NCBI GenBank assembly: GCA_905221605.1
Contig: CAJNDS010001534.1
Location: 1 to 14,726, forward strand
Reading direction: 5' to 3'
Length of the DNA stretch: 14,726 nt
From: Symbiodinium natans
Taxonomy: Eukaryota; Sar; Dinophyceae; Suessiales; Symbiodiniaceae
Positions 1-8,950 of this stretch are shown piece by piece. How positions within the stretch are numbered: position 1 is the stretch's first letter; each line of letters opens with the position of its first letter. A program made the translations under genes and the position numbers. The notes beneath the pieces are model-generated. The model worked only from the letters and a program-made list of their open reading frames with translations, was not told the origin of the DNA and did not search any database.

Positions 1-172
1 TTTAGGTCTAGGGGCTTAGGGGCTGAGGGGCTTAGGGTTTAGGGTTTAGGGTTTAAGGTTTAGGGTTTAGGGTTTAGGGTTTAGGGTCTAGGGTTTAGGG
101 TTTAGAGCCTTAGGGCTTTAGGGGCTTAGGGGTTTAGGGTTTAGGGTTTAGGGCTAGGGGATTTAGAGACCC
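1..172 (+). repeat. Degenerate interstitial TTTAGGG telomere-type array
   Basis: TTTAGGG units run along the plus strand, mixed with variants carrying an extra G or C (for example GGGGCTTA) and single-base changes such as TCTAGGG. A chromosome's own left end should read CCCTAAA on the plus strand. This block therefore has the orientation of a right-hand end, or of an internal (interstitial) array. The mixture of variants suggests it is no longer maintained by telomerase. Guanine runs separated by TTTA are compatible with G-quadruplex formation on this strand. Confidence 0.9.
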
Positions 173-316
173 ACGGAGGCCTCGAAATGCGTGTCACTTG
201 TCTCACCCTCTCACTGAGCAGCTTCTTCAACGAGAGCCTGCCGGTGGCCTGACAATGCGCTGGGCCTCAAGGAAAAGTAAGCTGTGGGCCTAGGGTTGGG
301 GTTGTAGGGTTTAGGG

Positions 317-344
317 TTGAGGGTTGAGGGTTGAGGGTTGAGGG
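317..344 (+). repeat. Variant telomere heptamer TTGAGGG, four units
   Basis: Four consecutive TTGAGGG units start at 317, 324, 331 and 338. They differ from TTTAGGG by one base and follow directly on a TTTAGGG unit. A run of one identical variant points to local amplification of a mutated unit rather than scattered point mutation. Confidence 0.8.
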
Positions 345-545
345 TTTATAATCTTTCACTGTCTGGAGGGCCACCTGTAAACAGGACCCCAAGTAAAAAA
401 GGCCCTGCTTAACTTTTCCTTTGCACCCTAAACTCTAGTAAACCTAAACCCCAAACCCTACACCAAGCTGTCTTGAGGACTTAGTTGGCAAGCCCGATGG
501 TCTCGCTCCACGGGCGGTCGACAACGCTGTCGGTGGCCCAGTCTA

Positions 546-650
546 TAGCCGGGAGTTGGTACGGGTTTGTAGGGGTTTGCAGGGTTTGAAAGGTTCGTAG
601 GATTTGCAGGTTTGCAGGGTTTGTAGGGTTTGCAGGTCTTGAGGTTAAAG
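546..650 (+). repeat. Degenerate ten-base GGGTTTGYAG repeats
   Basis: Words of the form GGGTTTGTAG and GGGTTTGCAG recur about seven to eight times with small deletions. The period is near ten rather than seven. They resemble telomere units that have gained three bases, but that derivation is an inference. Confidence 0.6.
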
Positions 651-920
651 GCCTGTAGTGTGTGGTCCAGGAAGGGTTGAGGGCTTGTGGTGGAATGTTT
701 GAGTCAATGACTTGCCATCTTCTGGGGTTGGGGCCGGGTGTTTAGGAATGTAGACCCTAAGCGCTGGCTGGCGGGGAGCGTTTACGAAGGGTTTTTGGGC
801 TTGGGCGTGGGCATTGGTCACCTCCCTTATCGAGTTTGGGGTTTAAGTCTCAAGGGTTAAGGGTTTAGGGAAAGCCCTCAGCAACGAAGCCCTTACAGAC
901 CCTGAAGCCTTAAGGCTGAA

Positions 921-985
921 ACCCTAAACCCTAAGCCCTAAATCCTAAACCCTAAGCCTTAACGCCTCCAACCCTAAAGCCCCCA
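921..985 (-). repeat. Short degenerate CCCTAAA island
   Basis: Several CCCTAAA units with variants (CCCTAAG, TCCTAAA, CCTTAA) lie together. Read on the minus strand they are TTTAGGG. They share the orientation of the large array that starts at 1081, and about 95 bases of non-repeat sequence separate the two. Confidence 0.75.
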
Positions 986-1080
986 AGTCATTCTGACACA
1001 TGAGCAAAGATCAGTCGCACAAAAATTGGAGATCCGAAACGCCCTAAAGCCCTACAGCCTCCGATCTCGTTCCGGGGTTG

Positions 1081-1435
1081 CCCTAAACCCTAAACCCTAA
1101 ACCCTAAACCCTAAACCCTAAACCCTAAACCCTAAACCCTAAACCCTAAACCCTAAACCCTAAACCCTAAACCCTAAACCCTAAACCCTAAACCCTAAAC
1201 CCTAAACCCTAAACCCTAAACCCTAAACCCTAAACCCTAAACCCTAAACCCTAAACCCTAAACCCTAAACCCCAGGCACTAAACCCTAAACCCTAAACCC
1301 TAAACCCTAAACCCTAAACCCTAAACCCTAAACCCTAAACCCTAAACCCTAAACCCTAAACCCTAAACCCCCAAGCCCCTAAACCGCTAAACCCCTAAAC
1401 CCCTAAACCCCTAACCCCTAAACCCTAAACCCGAG
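1081..1435 (-). repeat. Main CCCTAAA telomere array
   Basis: Twenty-seven perfect CCCTAAA units run from 1081 to 1269. One irregular fourteen-base stretch containing CCCCAGGCACT follows, then twelve more perfect units from 1284 to 1367. From 1368 to about 1432 the array decays into units with extra C (CCCCTAAA). Plus-strand CCCTAAA is the expected reading of a left chromosome end, with the rest of the chromosome to the right. This is the purest and longest telomere array here, so it is either a recently internalised telomere or an array kept homogeneous by recombination. The graded decay on its right side is typical of the inner edge of a telomere. Confidence 0.97.
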
Positions 1436-1545
1436 GTGTCCACCGTCAAGGAGGTGCTGACCTTCAGGCATCTTTGCTGCCACAGCTCCGGGCAGCCCAA
1501 ACCCCAAACTTGATCCATGTCGATTAGTGGCTTCGAGGGTCCGAA

Positions 1546-1620
1546 GGGGTTTAGGGTTTAGGGTTTAGGGTTTAGGGTTTAGGGTTTAGGGTTTAGGGGC
1601 TTAGGGGTTTAGGGTTTAGG
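1546..1620 (+). repeat. Inverted TTTAGGG array facing the main array
   Basis: About seven perfect TTTAGGG units start at 1550. They are followed by the variant GGGGCTTAGGGG and two more units. The orientation is opposite to 1081-1435, with a spacer of about 110 bases (1436-1545). The two blocks can pair as an imperfect inverted repeat with a stem of about 70 bases. Confidence 0.93.
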
Positions 1621-2152
1621 AAGAATTGAGCGCATGTGATCCTGTACCACCCATCCTCGTACCTGTATGCAGGATTCTCAATGAAGCACCAAGCGCCTAA
1701 GCCCGCCGCAAAACGCTCCAAATCCTGAACGCCCGGAAAACGCAACCAGCCGGAAACCCCTCGAACATCCTAAGACCGCAGAAGCCTAGGCCCTAAACCT
1801 TAGAACCCTAAGCTCTAAACCTCTAAGCCCCCCCCCCACCCCCGCGCCTCTGAGTCCAGAAGAAGTCTCAAAAAACTAACCCAACCGGTCCTTGACCCCC
1901 CCCCCCTTTATTTTTTAGTGTCGCCCAACCCGGCAAGCCCGAACCCAAAGCAACACCTGCAGGCTTCAGAAACCTAAGGCCCAAAAGCCCTAACAAAACT
2001 CACCCCTACACCCCAAAGCCCTGAAACAACCAACCCCCGCACACACCAGAAGCACAGCCTAGAACCACACAAATTCTAAACCCAAAACCCCTAAAACCAC
2101 AGTCTTCAGGAAGCCGCCTTGGTACGCCATCCCTCAGGGCAAGCGAAGGCGG
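1621..2152. other. C-rich decayed telomere-like sequence, no gene seen
   Basis: The plus strand is rich in C and A, with scattered words such as CCCTAAA, CCCTAAG, CCCCTAAA and CCCAAAGC. It has two long C runs near 1829-1844 and 1897-1908. No open frame of interest and no RNA gene is visible. The sequence reads like old CCCTAAA repeats that have drifted, although part of it (1621-1760) has no clear repeat. Confidence 0.55.
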
Positions 2153-2404
2153 TTGGCCCGGTTTATGTCATGCTGGCTGGTTTTTAGCCTTGGAATCTCC
2201 CTCATAATCCCTTACCGGGTATACTATCTTTGTTATATATATATTATAGTAATATATCTATATACATTACATATATATATATATGAGGCAGGAACCTTTA
2301 TGTATGATTTGACCTCTTTCTTTGTTTTCATACTAGCCTATACTACTGCTACGATTAACAGAGTTATCGAATAGGGCCATCACGCTCCTCTGAAGACTGC
2401 TTCA
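2153..2404. other. Single-copy stretch with an AT-rich patch
   Basis: A plus-strand frame is open from 2153 to 2374, but its first codon is TTG. The first ATG is at 2165 and would give 69 residues. The product would be very hydrophobic because the AT-rich patch encodes Ile, Tyr and Leu, so it looks like a by-product of base composition. I see no splice evidence or family motif. I do not call a gene. Confidence 0.45.
2226..2292. repeat. AT-rich TA/TATA simple-sequence patch
   Basis: This is an almost pure A/T stretch with several TATATA runs, in a window that is otherwise GC-balanced or C-rich. It could act as an easily unwound element, but nothing nearby supports a promoter or origin. Confidence 0.6.
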
Positions 2405-2443
2405 AAACCCCAACACTAAACCCTAACCCTAAACCCTAAGCCC
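2405..2443 (-). repeat. Short CCCTAAA island
   Basis: A few units (ACTAAACCCTAACCCTAAA and a trailing CCCTAAG) lie in the same orientation as the array at 1081. One unit is CCCTAA, short by one A. This is a minor interstitial telomere block. Confidence 0.75.
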
Positions 2444-2580
2444 GAAAAACAAGAAATATAATAAAACAAGAGCCTACCTACCTCCCTAGAGGCGAAACAG
2501 AGAGACTACACCGTGTGTTTCTTTCGCACTGAACCCCAAAGACCTACCCCTAAGCTCTAGGGGAGAGGACGCCGTGGGAA

Positions 2581-2831
2581 CCTATTCTTGGGATAGGTTG
2601 TTTTTTAAAAAGATTATGAAACATTCGGACACGGTATCACGAGAATACTGTGAGCAGATACTTCATTTTTTGAATTCATGCCCGTGCATGCGAGTTCATG
2701 CCCTTCATGCCCCGTGCACGCGAACGCCCCGCAAAACGGAATAACAACGATATACCCTCCAACTAACCTATTGTTGGGACAGGTGCTCGAACGAAAATTA
2801 CTGTGAAACATTCTTGTTGTTAAATACACGG
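2581..2831 (+). repeat. Diverged direct repeat pair plus 29-base mini-duplication
   Basis: A segment starting CCTATTCTTGGGATAGGT at 2581 recurs as CCTATTGTTGGGACAGGT at 2767. Both copies continue into TGAAACATTC and end near ACACGG (2634 and 2831). Between them, TTCATGCCCGTGCATGCGAG (2675) recurs in diverged form at 2704, a 29-base step. A 108-codon minus-strand frame (2940 down to 2614) overlaps these repeats and has no recognisable motif, so it is not called. Confidence 0.5.
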
Positions 2832-2939
2832 TGAATCTGAAAGGTCTGGGGTTCATGGTTGAACAATAAACCCTATAAGGCTTCAAGGTGTGGGGACTAC
2901 AAACCTGAAACCCTATAGGGACCCGCCCCTTGTGGAGCA

Positions 2940-2986
2940 TTTAGGGTTTCACGTGTAGGGTTTACGGTGAAGTGTCTAGGGTTTTC
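2940..2986 (+). repeat. Degenerate TTTAGGG units at the end of the telomere-like domain
   Basis: Three or four imperfect units (TTTAGGGTTTC, GTAGGGTTTAC, CTAGGGTTTTC) mark the last telomere-like sequence before the polypyrimidine/polypurine domain. They lie in the plus orientation, unlike the island at 2405. Confidence 0.65.
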
Positions 2987-4530
2987 TTTTCAAGCTCATC
3001 TATGCGACTCGAACGATTTCTGATGGGAGAGCGGGCGTGCAGCTTCGCACAATGGCACACTGTGGGTCGAAATGCAACGGCAGCAAAGAGGCCGCAAGCA
3101 AAAGGCAAGGCAACACGTTTCGGACAGGCAGGAGCAGTGTCAGAGACCAAATGGTTGGGTTGCAGGCCAGCCACTTGAATAGCCCAGCCAAAATGACTTA
3201 GTAGAGGGGCCCCGACTAAAGCAGGCAGACCATTAACTTTCAGCCTTTCGCAAAATCGCCACGTTCGTTGCAAGAAGGGACCTCCTCCCCTGCAGCGGCT
3301 GAGTTCCCTTATACCATCTCTTTTGTTTTCTTTCTGTCCCTTGTTCCTATGTCTCCAATTTTGTCGATTGTAGGTATTCAAGGGAAGTGCTAAGCTACTA
3401 AAGAGGACAAATAAGGTTTCCCTTTCCCCTTTGGCTGTCCTGAATTAATCTTGTCTTTTCTCAGTCTGCACTCTGCGAGAGAGGAATGGACAGTAGAAGG
3501 GAAACAACAACGCATGGGCAAGAATGCTTCTCTCTCTTTTCTTATTGAGATGACTGGGCACATAAGACTGAGAAGAGACTCCCCTCCTGTCTGAATCTCT
3601 GCTTTGGCTCTTATCTTGCAGAGGAGAAGAACTTTTGTATAAGAAGAGGAACCAGGAACAGACACCAGAGAGAAAGTGCAAGGAGCTGACAAGAGTGCTT
3701 CTCTCTTCTCTTTTTGACAAAAACCGAGGGAAAGAGAGTGAAAACAAGAAGCTTTGTTTTGTCCGTTGCAGAAAGGGGGCTCCCTCTCCCCGTGGAGCAG
3801 GGTTGATTTCCCGTGTTCGCTCCCGTTTGCCTTCTTTCTCTCCTGCGCTCCTATGTCTTCTGTTCCTTTTTTTGAGGAGATTCAAAGGGATAGATAAACG
3901 AAAAAACCCCTGCGCTGTCCTTGATCTTGTCTTTTCTCAGTCAGCGAGAGAGGAAGACACAGTAGGAGGGAAGCTGGACAAGAGTGCTCCTCTCTCTTTT
4001 TTCTTATTGAGAAGACTGGGTACATAAGACTGGGAAGAGACTCCCCCTCCTCTCCGATTCTCCGCTCTGGCTGTTTTCTTGCAGGGGAGAAGAACTTTTA
4101 TACAAGAAGAAGGGGCCAGGAACAGACAAGAGAAAGAAAAGTGCATGGAACTGACAAGAGTGCTAAGAGAAAGGGAAGAAAGCTTTGTTTTGTCCGTTGC
4201 AGAAGGAGGCTCCCTCTTCCCTAGAGCAGGGTTGATTTCCCGTGTTCGCTCTCATTTGCCTGCGATCCTATGTCTTCTGTTCCTTTTTTAGGGATAGATT
4301 GGTTTCCCTGTCCCTTTGATGTCCTTGATCTTGTCTTTTCTCAGTCAGCCAGAGAGGAAGGCACAGTACTGGACAAGAGTGCATCTCTCTCTGTTTTCTT
4401 GAGAAACAACGGATAAATAAGCGGAAAAGAAGAAACTCCCTCTCCTCTCCTCTAGATCTGTTCAGCTCTGATCCTGGGAAGTAAAAACATGAACACGCAA
4501 GGAAACATCTCATCCTTTCTTTTCTCTCTT

Positions 4531-4746
4531 ATCTCTTCTCTCTTCTCTCTTCTCTCTTCTCTCTTCTCTCTTCTCTCTTCTCTCTTCTCTCTTCTCTCTT
4601 CTCTCTTCTCTCTTCTCTCTTCTCTCTCTTCTCTCTTCTCTCTTCTCTCTTCTCTCTTCTCTCTTCTCTCTGCTCTCTTCTCTCTCCTCGCTCCTCGCTC
4701 CTCGCTCCTCTCTCCTCTCTCCTCTCCCCTCTCCCCTCTCTCTCCC
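4531..4746 (+). repeat. Seven-base pyrimidine array (TTCTCTC and variants)
   Basis: About twenty TTCTCTC units are followed by one TGCTCTC-type unit, then TCCTCGC, TCCTCTC and CCCTCTC variants, nearly all keeping the seven-base period. One nine-base slip occurs near 4621. The frame across it translates as repeated Leu/Ser/Phe on the plus strand and Arg/Glu/Lys on the minus strand, the expected artefact of the repeat. It lies just after an ACATGAACACGCAAGG motif, the same location as the array at 7526. Confidence 0.95.
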
Positions 4747-5457
4747 TAGAGCAGGCTTGAGTCCAATTATTCTCCCACTGCTGCCTTCTTTCTCGTGCTC
4801 CGACGTCATGTGTTCCGTCTTCTATTCGAGCAGATTGAAGGGAATATGTCGACAAAAGGTTTTCACGCTCCCTCTCACTTCTTCAGCCTCTTCTTTGCCG
4901 TGTTCTTACAACGGAGAAGAGTAAAACGTAAGAAGATGAGGAGTCAATCTCACTACCTTCATGCCTTGTCGTCTTTCTTTTGTTCACTTTGCTCTTACAC
5001 ACGCGAAAACTGAAAATGCAAGAAGATAAACTGACGAGAAGGCAGGGAAGGAGACAGTCTTTGGCTCGCTGCCAAAATGAGAGAGCGACGCAACAAGGAC
5101 ATGACAAGAGTGCTTCGCTGTTCTCTTTTGTGAGGATCGGGCAAACAACAGGGGGAAGAAATTCCTTCTCCCTCTTCTCCCTGTTCTTTGGCTCTCTCCT
5201 TACACAAAGACAAATAAAAACACAAGGCAAACAAATTTCAGTCACTACGTTCATCCGTCCTCGGGTTTCTTTTCCCCTGCTGTCGCTCTCTCCTTACAGA
5301 AAGACATTCACATATACAAGGCAAACCAAAACCACTCACCACGTTCATTCTCCGTCCTCTTTAGTTTCCCTCTTTGTTCACTCTGTTCTTACAGGGAGGA
5401 ACTGAACATGCAAGAGCACACCCCGATCTCGATACCATCATCCTCTCCCTGCTCTCT

Positions 5458-5583
<126 letters not shown>

Positions 5584-6404
5584 TTGTTCTTTCTTTTCAC
5601 AAGACAAATGAATGAACACACAAGAAGACATGGACAAGAGAAGCACATGGACGAGAAAAGACGGAAGGATGCATCGTTTTGTTGGTGGCAAGAAGGGAGG
5701 CTCCCTCAGGGCAGGGCTGAATTCCATTGCACTCTTCTTTTTGCCTTCTTTCTCTCTTGTGTTTCCTATGTCTTCTGTTCTTTTGCGTTTAGGAAATTCA
5801 AGGGAACTGCTAAAAAAGGAGGAAGGAGTTTTTCTTGTCTCTTTTCGTTGCCCTTGCTCTTTTCTTTTCTCATTCAGCGAGAGAGGAAGAGACTGTAGGA
5901 GGAAACAACAAAGAATGGACAAGAGCGCTTCTCTCTTATCTTGTTGAGAACAATGGATACGCTATCTTCTTGAAAAGGAGAAGCGGAACACAACGCACAC
6001 ATCGAAGACAAAAGAATACACGATGAGAAGAAGGGGGCGTTGCGTAGACAGACAAGACAATTCTGTTTTCATTGCTTTTCCATCGCTCTCTTCTCTCTTC
6101 AATTCTACCCCTGCCCTCTTCCTATTCCTTCTATGTTTTTACTCGTCTCAGAAAGGAATGGAAGGGCGGGCACTTTCCTTTTCTTTCGGTCTCGCTACAG
6201 GCAAAAGAGGAGAATGGAGATGAAATGGAATGAGACAAGCTTCGGTAAGGACCCCTCGCCTCCTCTTCCCTGCATTTTCTTGTACCTTTTCCCATTGAGG
6301 CTCATTCACTACTTTCAGCATCCCTCCTCTTTAGTTTCCCTCTTTGTTCAGTTTGTTCTTACAGTGGGGGAACTGAACATGCAAGAACACACACACAAAT
6401 CTCG

Positions 6405-6562
6405 CTCCCTTCTCTCTTCTCTTCTCTTCAAGTCGCTTCGCTACTCTTCTCTTCTCTTCTCTTCTTCTCCTCTTCTCTTCTTCTCCTCTTCTCTTCTTCT
6501 CCTCTTCTCTTCTTCTCCTCTCTCCTCTCTCTCTCTCTCTCTGTCTGTCTCTGTCTCTGTCT
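6405..6562 (+). repeat. Pyrimidine tract with a 16-base subrepeat
   Basis: TCTTC-rich sequence contains four copies of a 16-base unit, CTCCTCTTCTCTTCTT, starting at 6467, 6483, 6499 and 6515. The tract continues as CT and CTGTCT runs to about 6562. It occupies the place held by (CT)60 in the block at 5350. Confidence 0.85.
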
Positions 6563-6745
6563 GGCTTCTTTGTTCTTTTCTTAAACCCGTGACAACTGGA
6601 TACACAAGAGGACAAGGAAAAGAGAAGCTAACGGGCGGGAAAGAAGGAAGGATGGATTGTTTTGTTCGTGGCAAGAAGGGAGCCCCCGCCCCCCCGTAGA
6701 GCAGGGCTGAGAGCCCTTACACCCTCTCTTTTGCTTTCTCTCTTT

Positions 6746-6750
<5 letters not shown>

Positions 6751-6811
<61 letters not shown>
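6751..6811 (+). repeat. (CT)30 microsatellite
   Basis: Thirty uninterrupted CT units lie inside the module that near 8540 reads only GCTTTCTTTCTCTCCTGCG. The tract is thus an expansion specific to this copy. Confidence 0.98.
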
Positions 6812-6813
<2 letters not shown>

Positions 6814-7525
6814 GCGTTCCCAGGTCTTCTGTTCTTTAGCGTTTAGGAAATTCAAGGGAACTGCTAAAAAAGGAGGAAGGAGTTTTTCTTGTCTCTTTTC
6901 GTTGCCCTTGCTGGCCCTTGCTCTTTTCTTTTTTGTTCAGCGAGAGAGGAAGAGATTGTAGGAGGAAAACAGCAAAGAATGGACCAGAGTGCTTCTCTCT
7001 TATGTCATTGAGAGAGACGGGGAAGAAGTTCATCCTCCTCGCTTTTTCCGTATGCTTTGGCTCTTGTTTTGCAGACGAAAACATGAATACACAAGAAGAC
7101 ATGAAGAGGCAACTGGGAGAAAACGACAAGGAGCTCGCACGGGTGCTTCTCTTTTCTTACTGGCAAAATAAGACATGTTGGGTTGATTTCCTGTGTTGGC
7201 TCTCATGCGCCTTCTTTCTCTCCTGCGTGCCTATGTCTTCTGTTCATGGTTTGAGGAGATTCAAAGGGACAGAAAAGATAGGCGACAAAGGTTTACCTGT
7301 CCCTTTCGCTGTCCTTGATCTTAAGAATCTTGTCTCAGTCAGCGAGAGAGGAAGACACAGTAGAAGCGAAACAGTAGGAATGCTTGAAAAAACAACGGAT
7401 ACATAAGAGGAAGAAGAAGAAACTCCCGCTCCTCGCTTCTCGATCTTGTTCAGCTCTCTTCATGCAGAGTAGCAACATGAACACGCAAGGAAAAATCATC
7501 TCCTACCTTTATCCTTCCTTTTCTC

Positions 7526-7998
7526 CCTTCTCCCTTCTCCCTTCTCTCTTCTCTCTTCTCTCTTCTCTCTTCTCTCTTCTCTCTTCTCTCTTCTCTCTGC
7601 TCTCTGCTCTCTGCTCTCTGCTCTCTGCTCTCTGCTCTCTGCTCTCTGCTCTCTGCTCTCTGCTCTCTGCTCTCTGCTCTCTGCTCTCTGCTCTCTGCTC
7701 TCTGCTCTCTGCTCTCTGCTCTCTGCTCTCTGCTCTCTGCTCTCTGCGCTCTGCTCTCTGCTCTCTGCTCTCTGCTCTCTGCTCTCTGCTCTCTGCTCTC
7801 TGCTCTCTGCTCTCTGCTCTCTGCTCTCTGCTCTCTGCTCTCTGCTCTCTGCTCTCTGCTCTCTGCTCTCTGCTCTCTGCTCTCTGCTCTCTGCTCTCTG
7901 CTCTCTGCTCTCAGCTCTCAGCTCTCAGCTCTCAGCTCTCAGCTCTCAGCTCTCAGCTCTCAGCTCTCAGCTCTCAGCTCTCAGCTCTCAGCTCTCAG

Positions 7999-8003
<5 letters not shown>
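7526..8003 (+). repeat. Large seven-base array in three variant zones
   Basis: About three TTCTCCC units and seven or eight TTCTCTC units lead in. About 45 units of CTCTCTG follow (roughly 7593-7906), then 13 units of CAGCTCT starting every seven bases from 7912 to 7996. One internal unit near 7746 has T changed to G. Neighbouring zones differ by single substitutions while the period stays at seven. The 253-codon open frame over the array is a repeat artefact, since all three frames of a stop-free heptamer remain open. Confidence 0.97.

Positions 8004-8056
<53 letters not shown>
8004..8056 (+). repeat. (CT)26 microsatellite
   Basis: Pure CT repeats directly adjoin the last CAGCTCT unit of the seven-base array and end at TTCTTTGTCCC. 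Confidence 0.95.
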
Positions 8057-8060
<4 letters not shown>

Positions 8061-8950
8061 TTGTCCCTTTCTTCGAGACGAGAAGCAGATGGATAAGACG
8101 AGATGGAAAGAGAGATTCTTTGCTTCGCTGCAGAATGTGGGGTGAAAACAACAGTAGACTGTTTGGGGAGCAAGTCTTCCCTTTGCTCTTTTTGGGCATA
8201 CAACAGGGCGAAGAAATTCCTTCTCCCCTCTTATCCCTGTTCTGTAGTCTATCGTTACAGAAAGACAAATACATATACAAGGTGCCAGTTTCACTCTTGT
8301 CCCACTCCTTTAGCGCTTTTCTTACAGCAGAAAAGCTGAACATGCAAGAATACAGCCTCCTCTCTCTTCTCTCTTCTTTGTTCTCTTGTACGTGACAAAT
8401 GAATACACAAGAGGACAAGGAAAAGAGAAGTTAATGGGCGGGAAAGAGGGCAGGGTGGATTGCTTTGTTCCTGGCAAGAAGGGAGCCCCCCCCCCCCCCG
8501 TAGAGCAGGGCTGAGAGCCCTTACACCCTCTCTTTTGCTTTCTTTCTCTCCTGCGTTCCCAGGTCTTCTGTTCTTTTGCGTTTAGGAAATTCAAGGGAAC
8601 TGCTAAAAAAGGAGGAAGGAGTTTTTCTTGTCTCTTTTCGTTGCCCTTGCTGGCCCTTGCTCTTTTCTTTTCTCGTTCAGCGAGAGAGGAAGAGACTGCA
8701 GGGGGCAAACAACAAAGAATGGACAAGAGCCCTTCTCTCTTATCTTATTGAGAAATTGATAGGTAAGAGGAGGAAGAAACTCCCCTCCCCTCAGTCTCCA
8801 TCTCTTCTCTTCTTTTCTCTTCTTTACGTGCTCCTCTCAAACCGAAGACAAAAGAACAAACGATGAAGGGAACATGATATCGACTGTTTTGGCTATCCTT
8901 CTTGCTTCTCATTGCTGTTCCATCGTTCTCTTCTCTCTTCAAGTCTGTCC

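Larger units (their letters stand above)
173..1080. other. Telomere-derived degenerate spacer, no gene seen
   Basis: This stretch alternates non-repetitive sequence with short telomere-like islands of either orientation. G-rich islands lie near 298-347, 540-650 and 833-872. C-rich islands (CCCTAAA-like) lie near 424-466 and 921-985. I see no open frame of useful length and no RNA gene. Its origin as decayed telomeric or subtelomeric DNA is inferred from the scattered CCCTAAA and TTTAGGG words. Confidence 0.6.
6323..7010 (+). repeat. Partial third copy of the segmental repeat
   Basis: From CTCTTTAGTTTCCCTCTTTG near 6330 the sequence follows the block starting near 5350. It keeps TTCTTACAG, AACTGAACATGCAAGA, the GGCAAGAAGGGAG module and the AAATTCAAGGGAACTGCTAA segment (near 6847). 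The part at 6590-6990 is nearly identical to 8395-8740, apart from a (CT)30 insertion here. This close match is the youngest duplication visible in the domain. Confidence 0.7.
6939..8950 (+). repeat. Segmental duplication, copy 2
   Basis: This block is collinear with 3940-6120, as the landmark pairs listed there show. It differs by a much larger seven-base array (about 7526-8003), by a (CT)26 tract directly after it, and by lacking the long CT tract found at 5461 in copy 1. After about 8950 the resemblance stops and single-copy sequence begins. Confidence 0.7.

Noticed and set aside
1081-1435. Treating this array as the true physical end of the chromosome
   Set aside because: More than 1 kb of further sequence, including telomere-like blocks in the opposite orientation, lies to its left. 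Without read evidence it can only be called an interstitial or formerly terminal array.
2153-2374. 73-codon hydrophobic open frame, a possible small membrane protein
   Set aside because: It opens with TTG, its first ATG is at 2165, and its hydrophobic character comes from the AT-rich simple-sequence patch. It has no family motif or conserved context.
2614-2940. 108-codon minus-strand frame with an ATG start
   Set aside because: It overlaps diverged direct repeats and a 29-base mini-duplication. The residue pattern suggests no domain, and such lengths arise by chance.
7384-8145. 253-codon Leu-Ser-Ala-Cys-rich frame
   Set aside because: It is the translation of the seven-base arrays and the CT tract, which have no stop in any frame. 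Only the ends are non-repeat.
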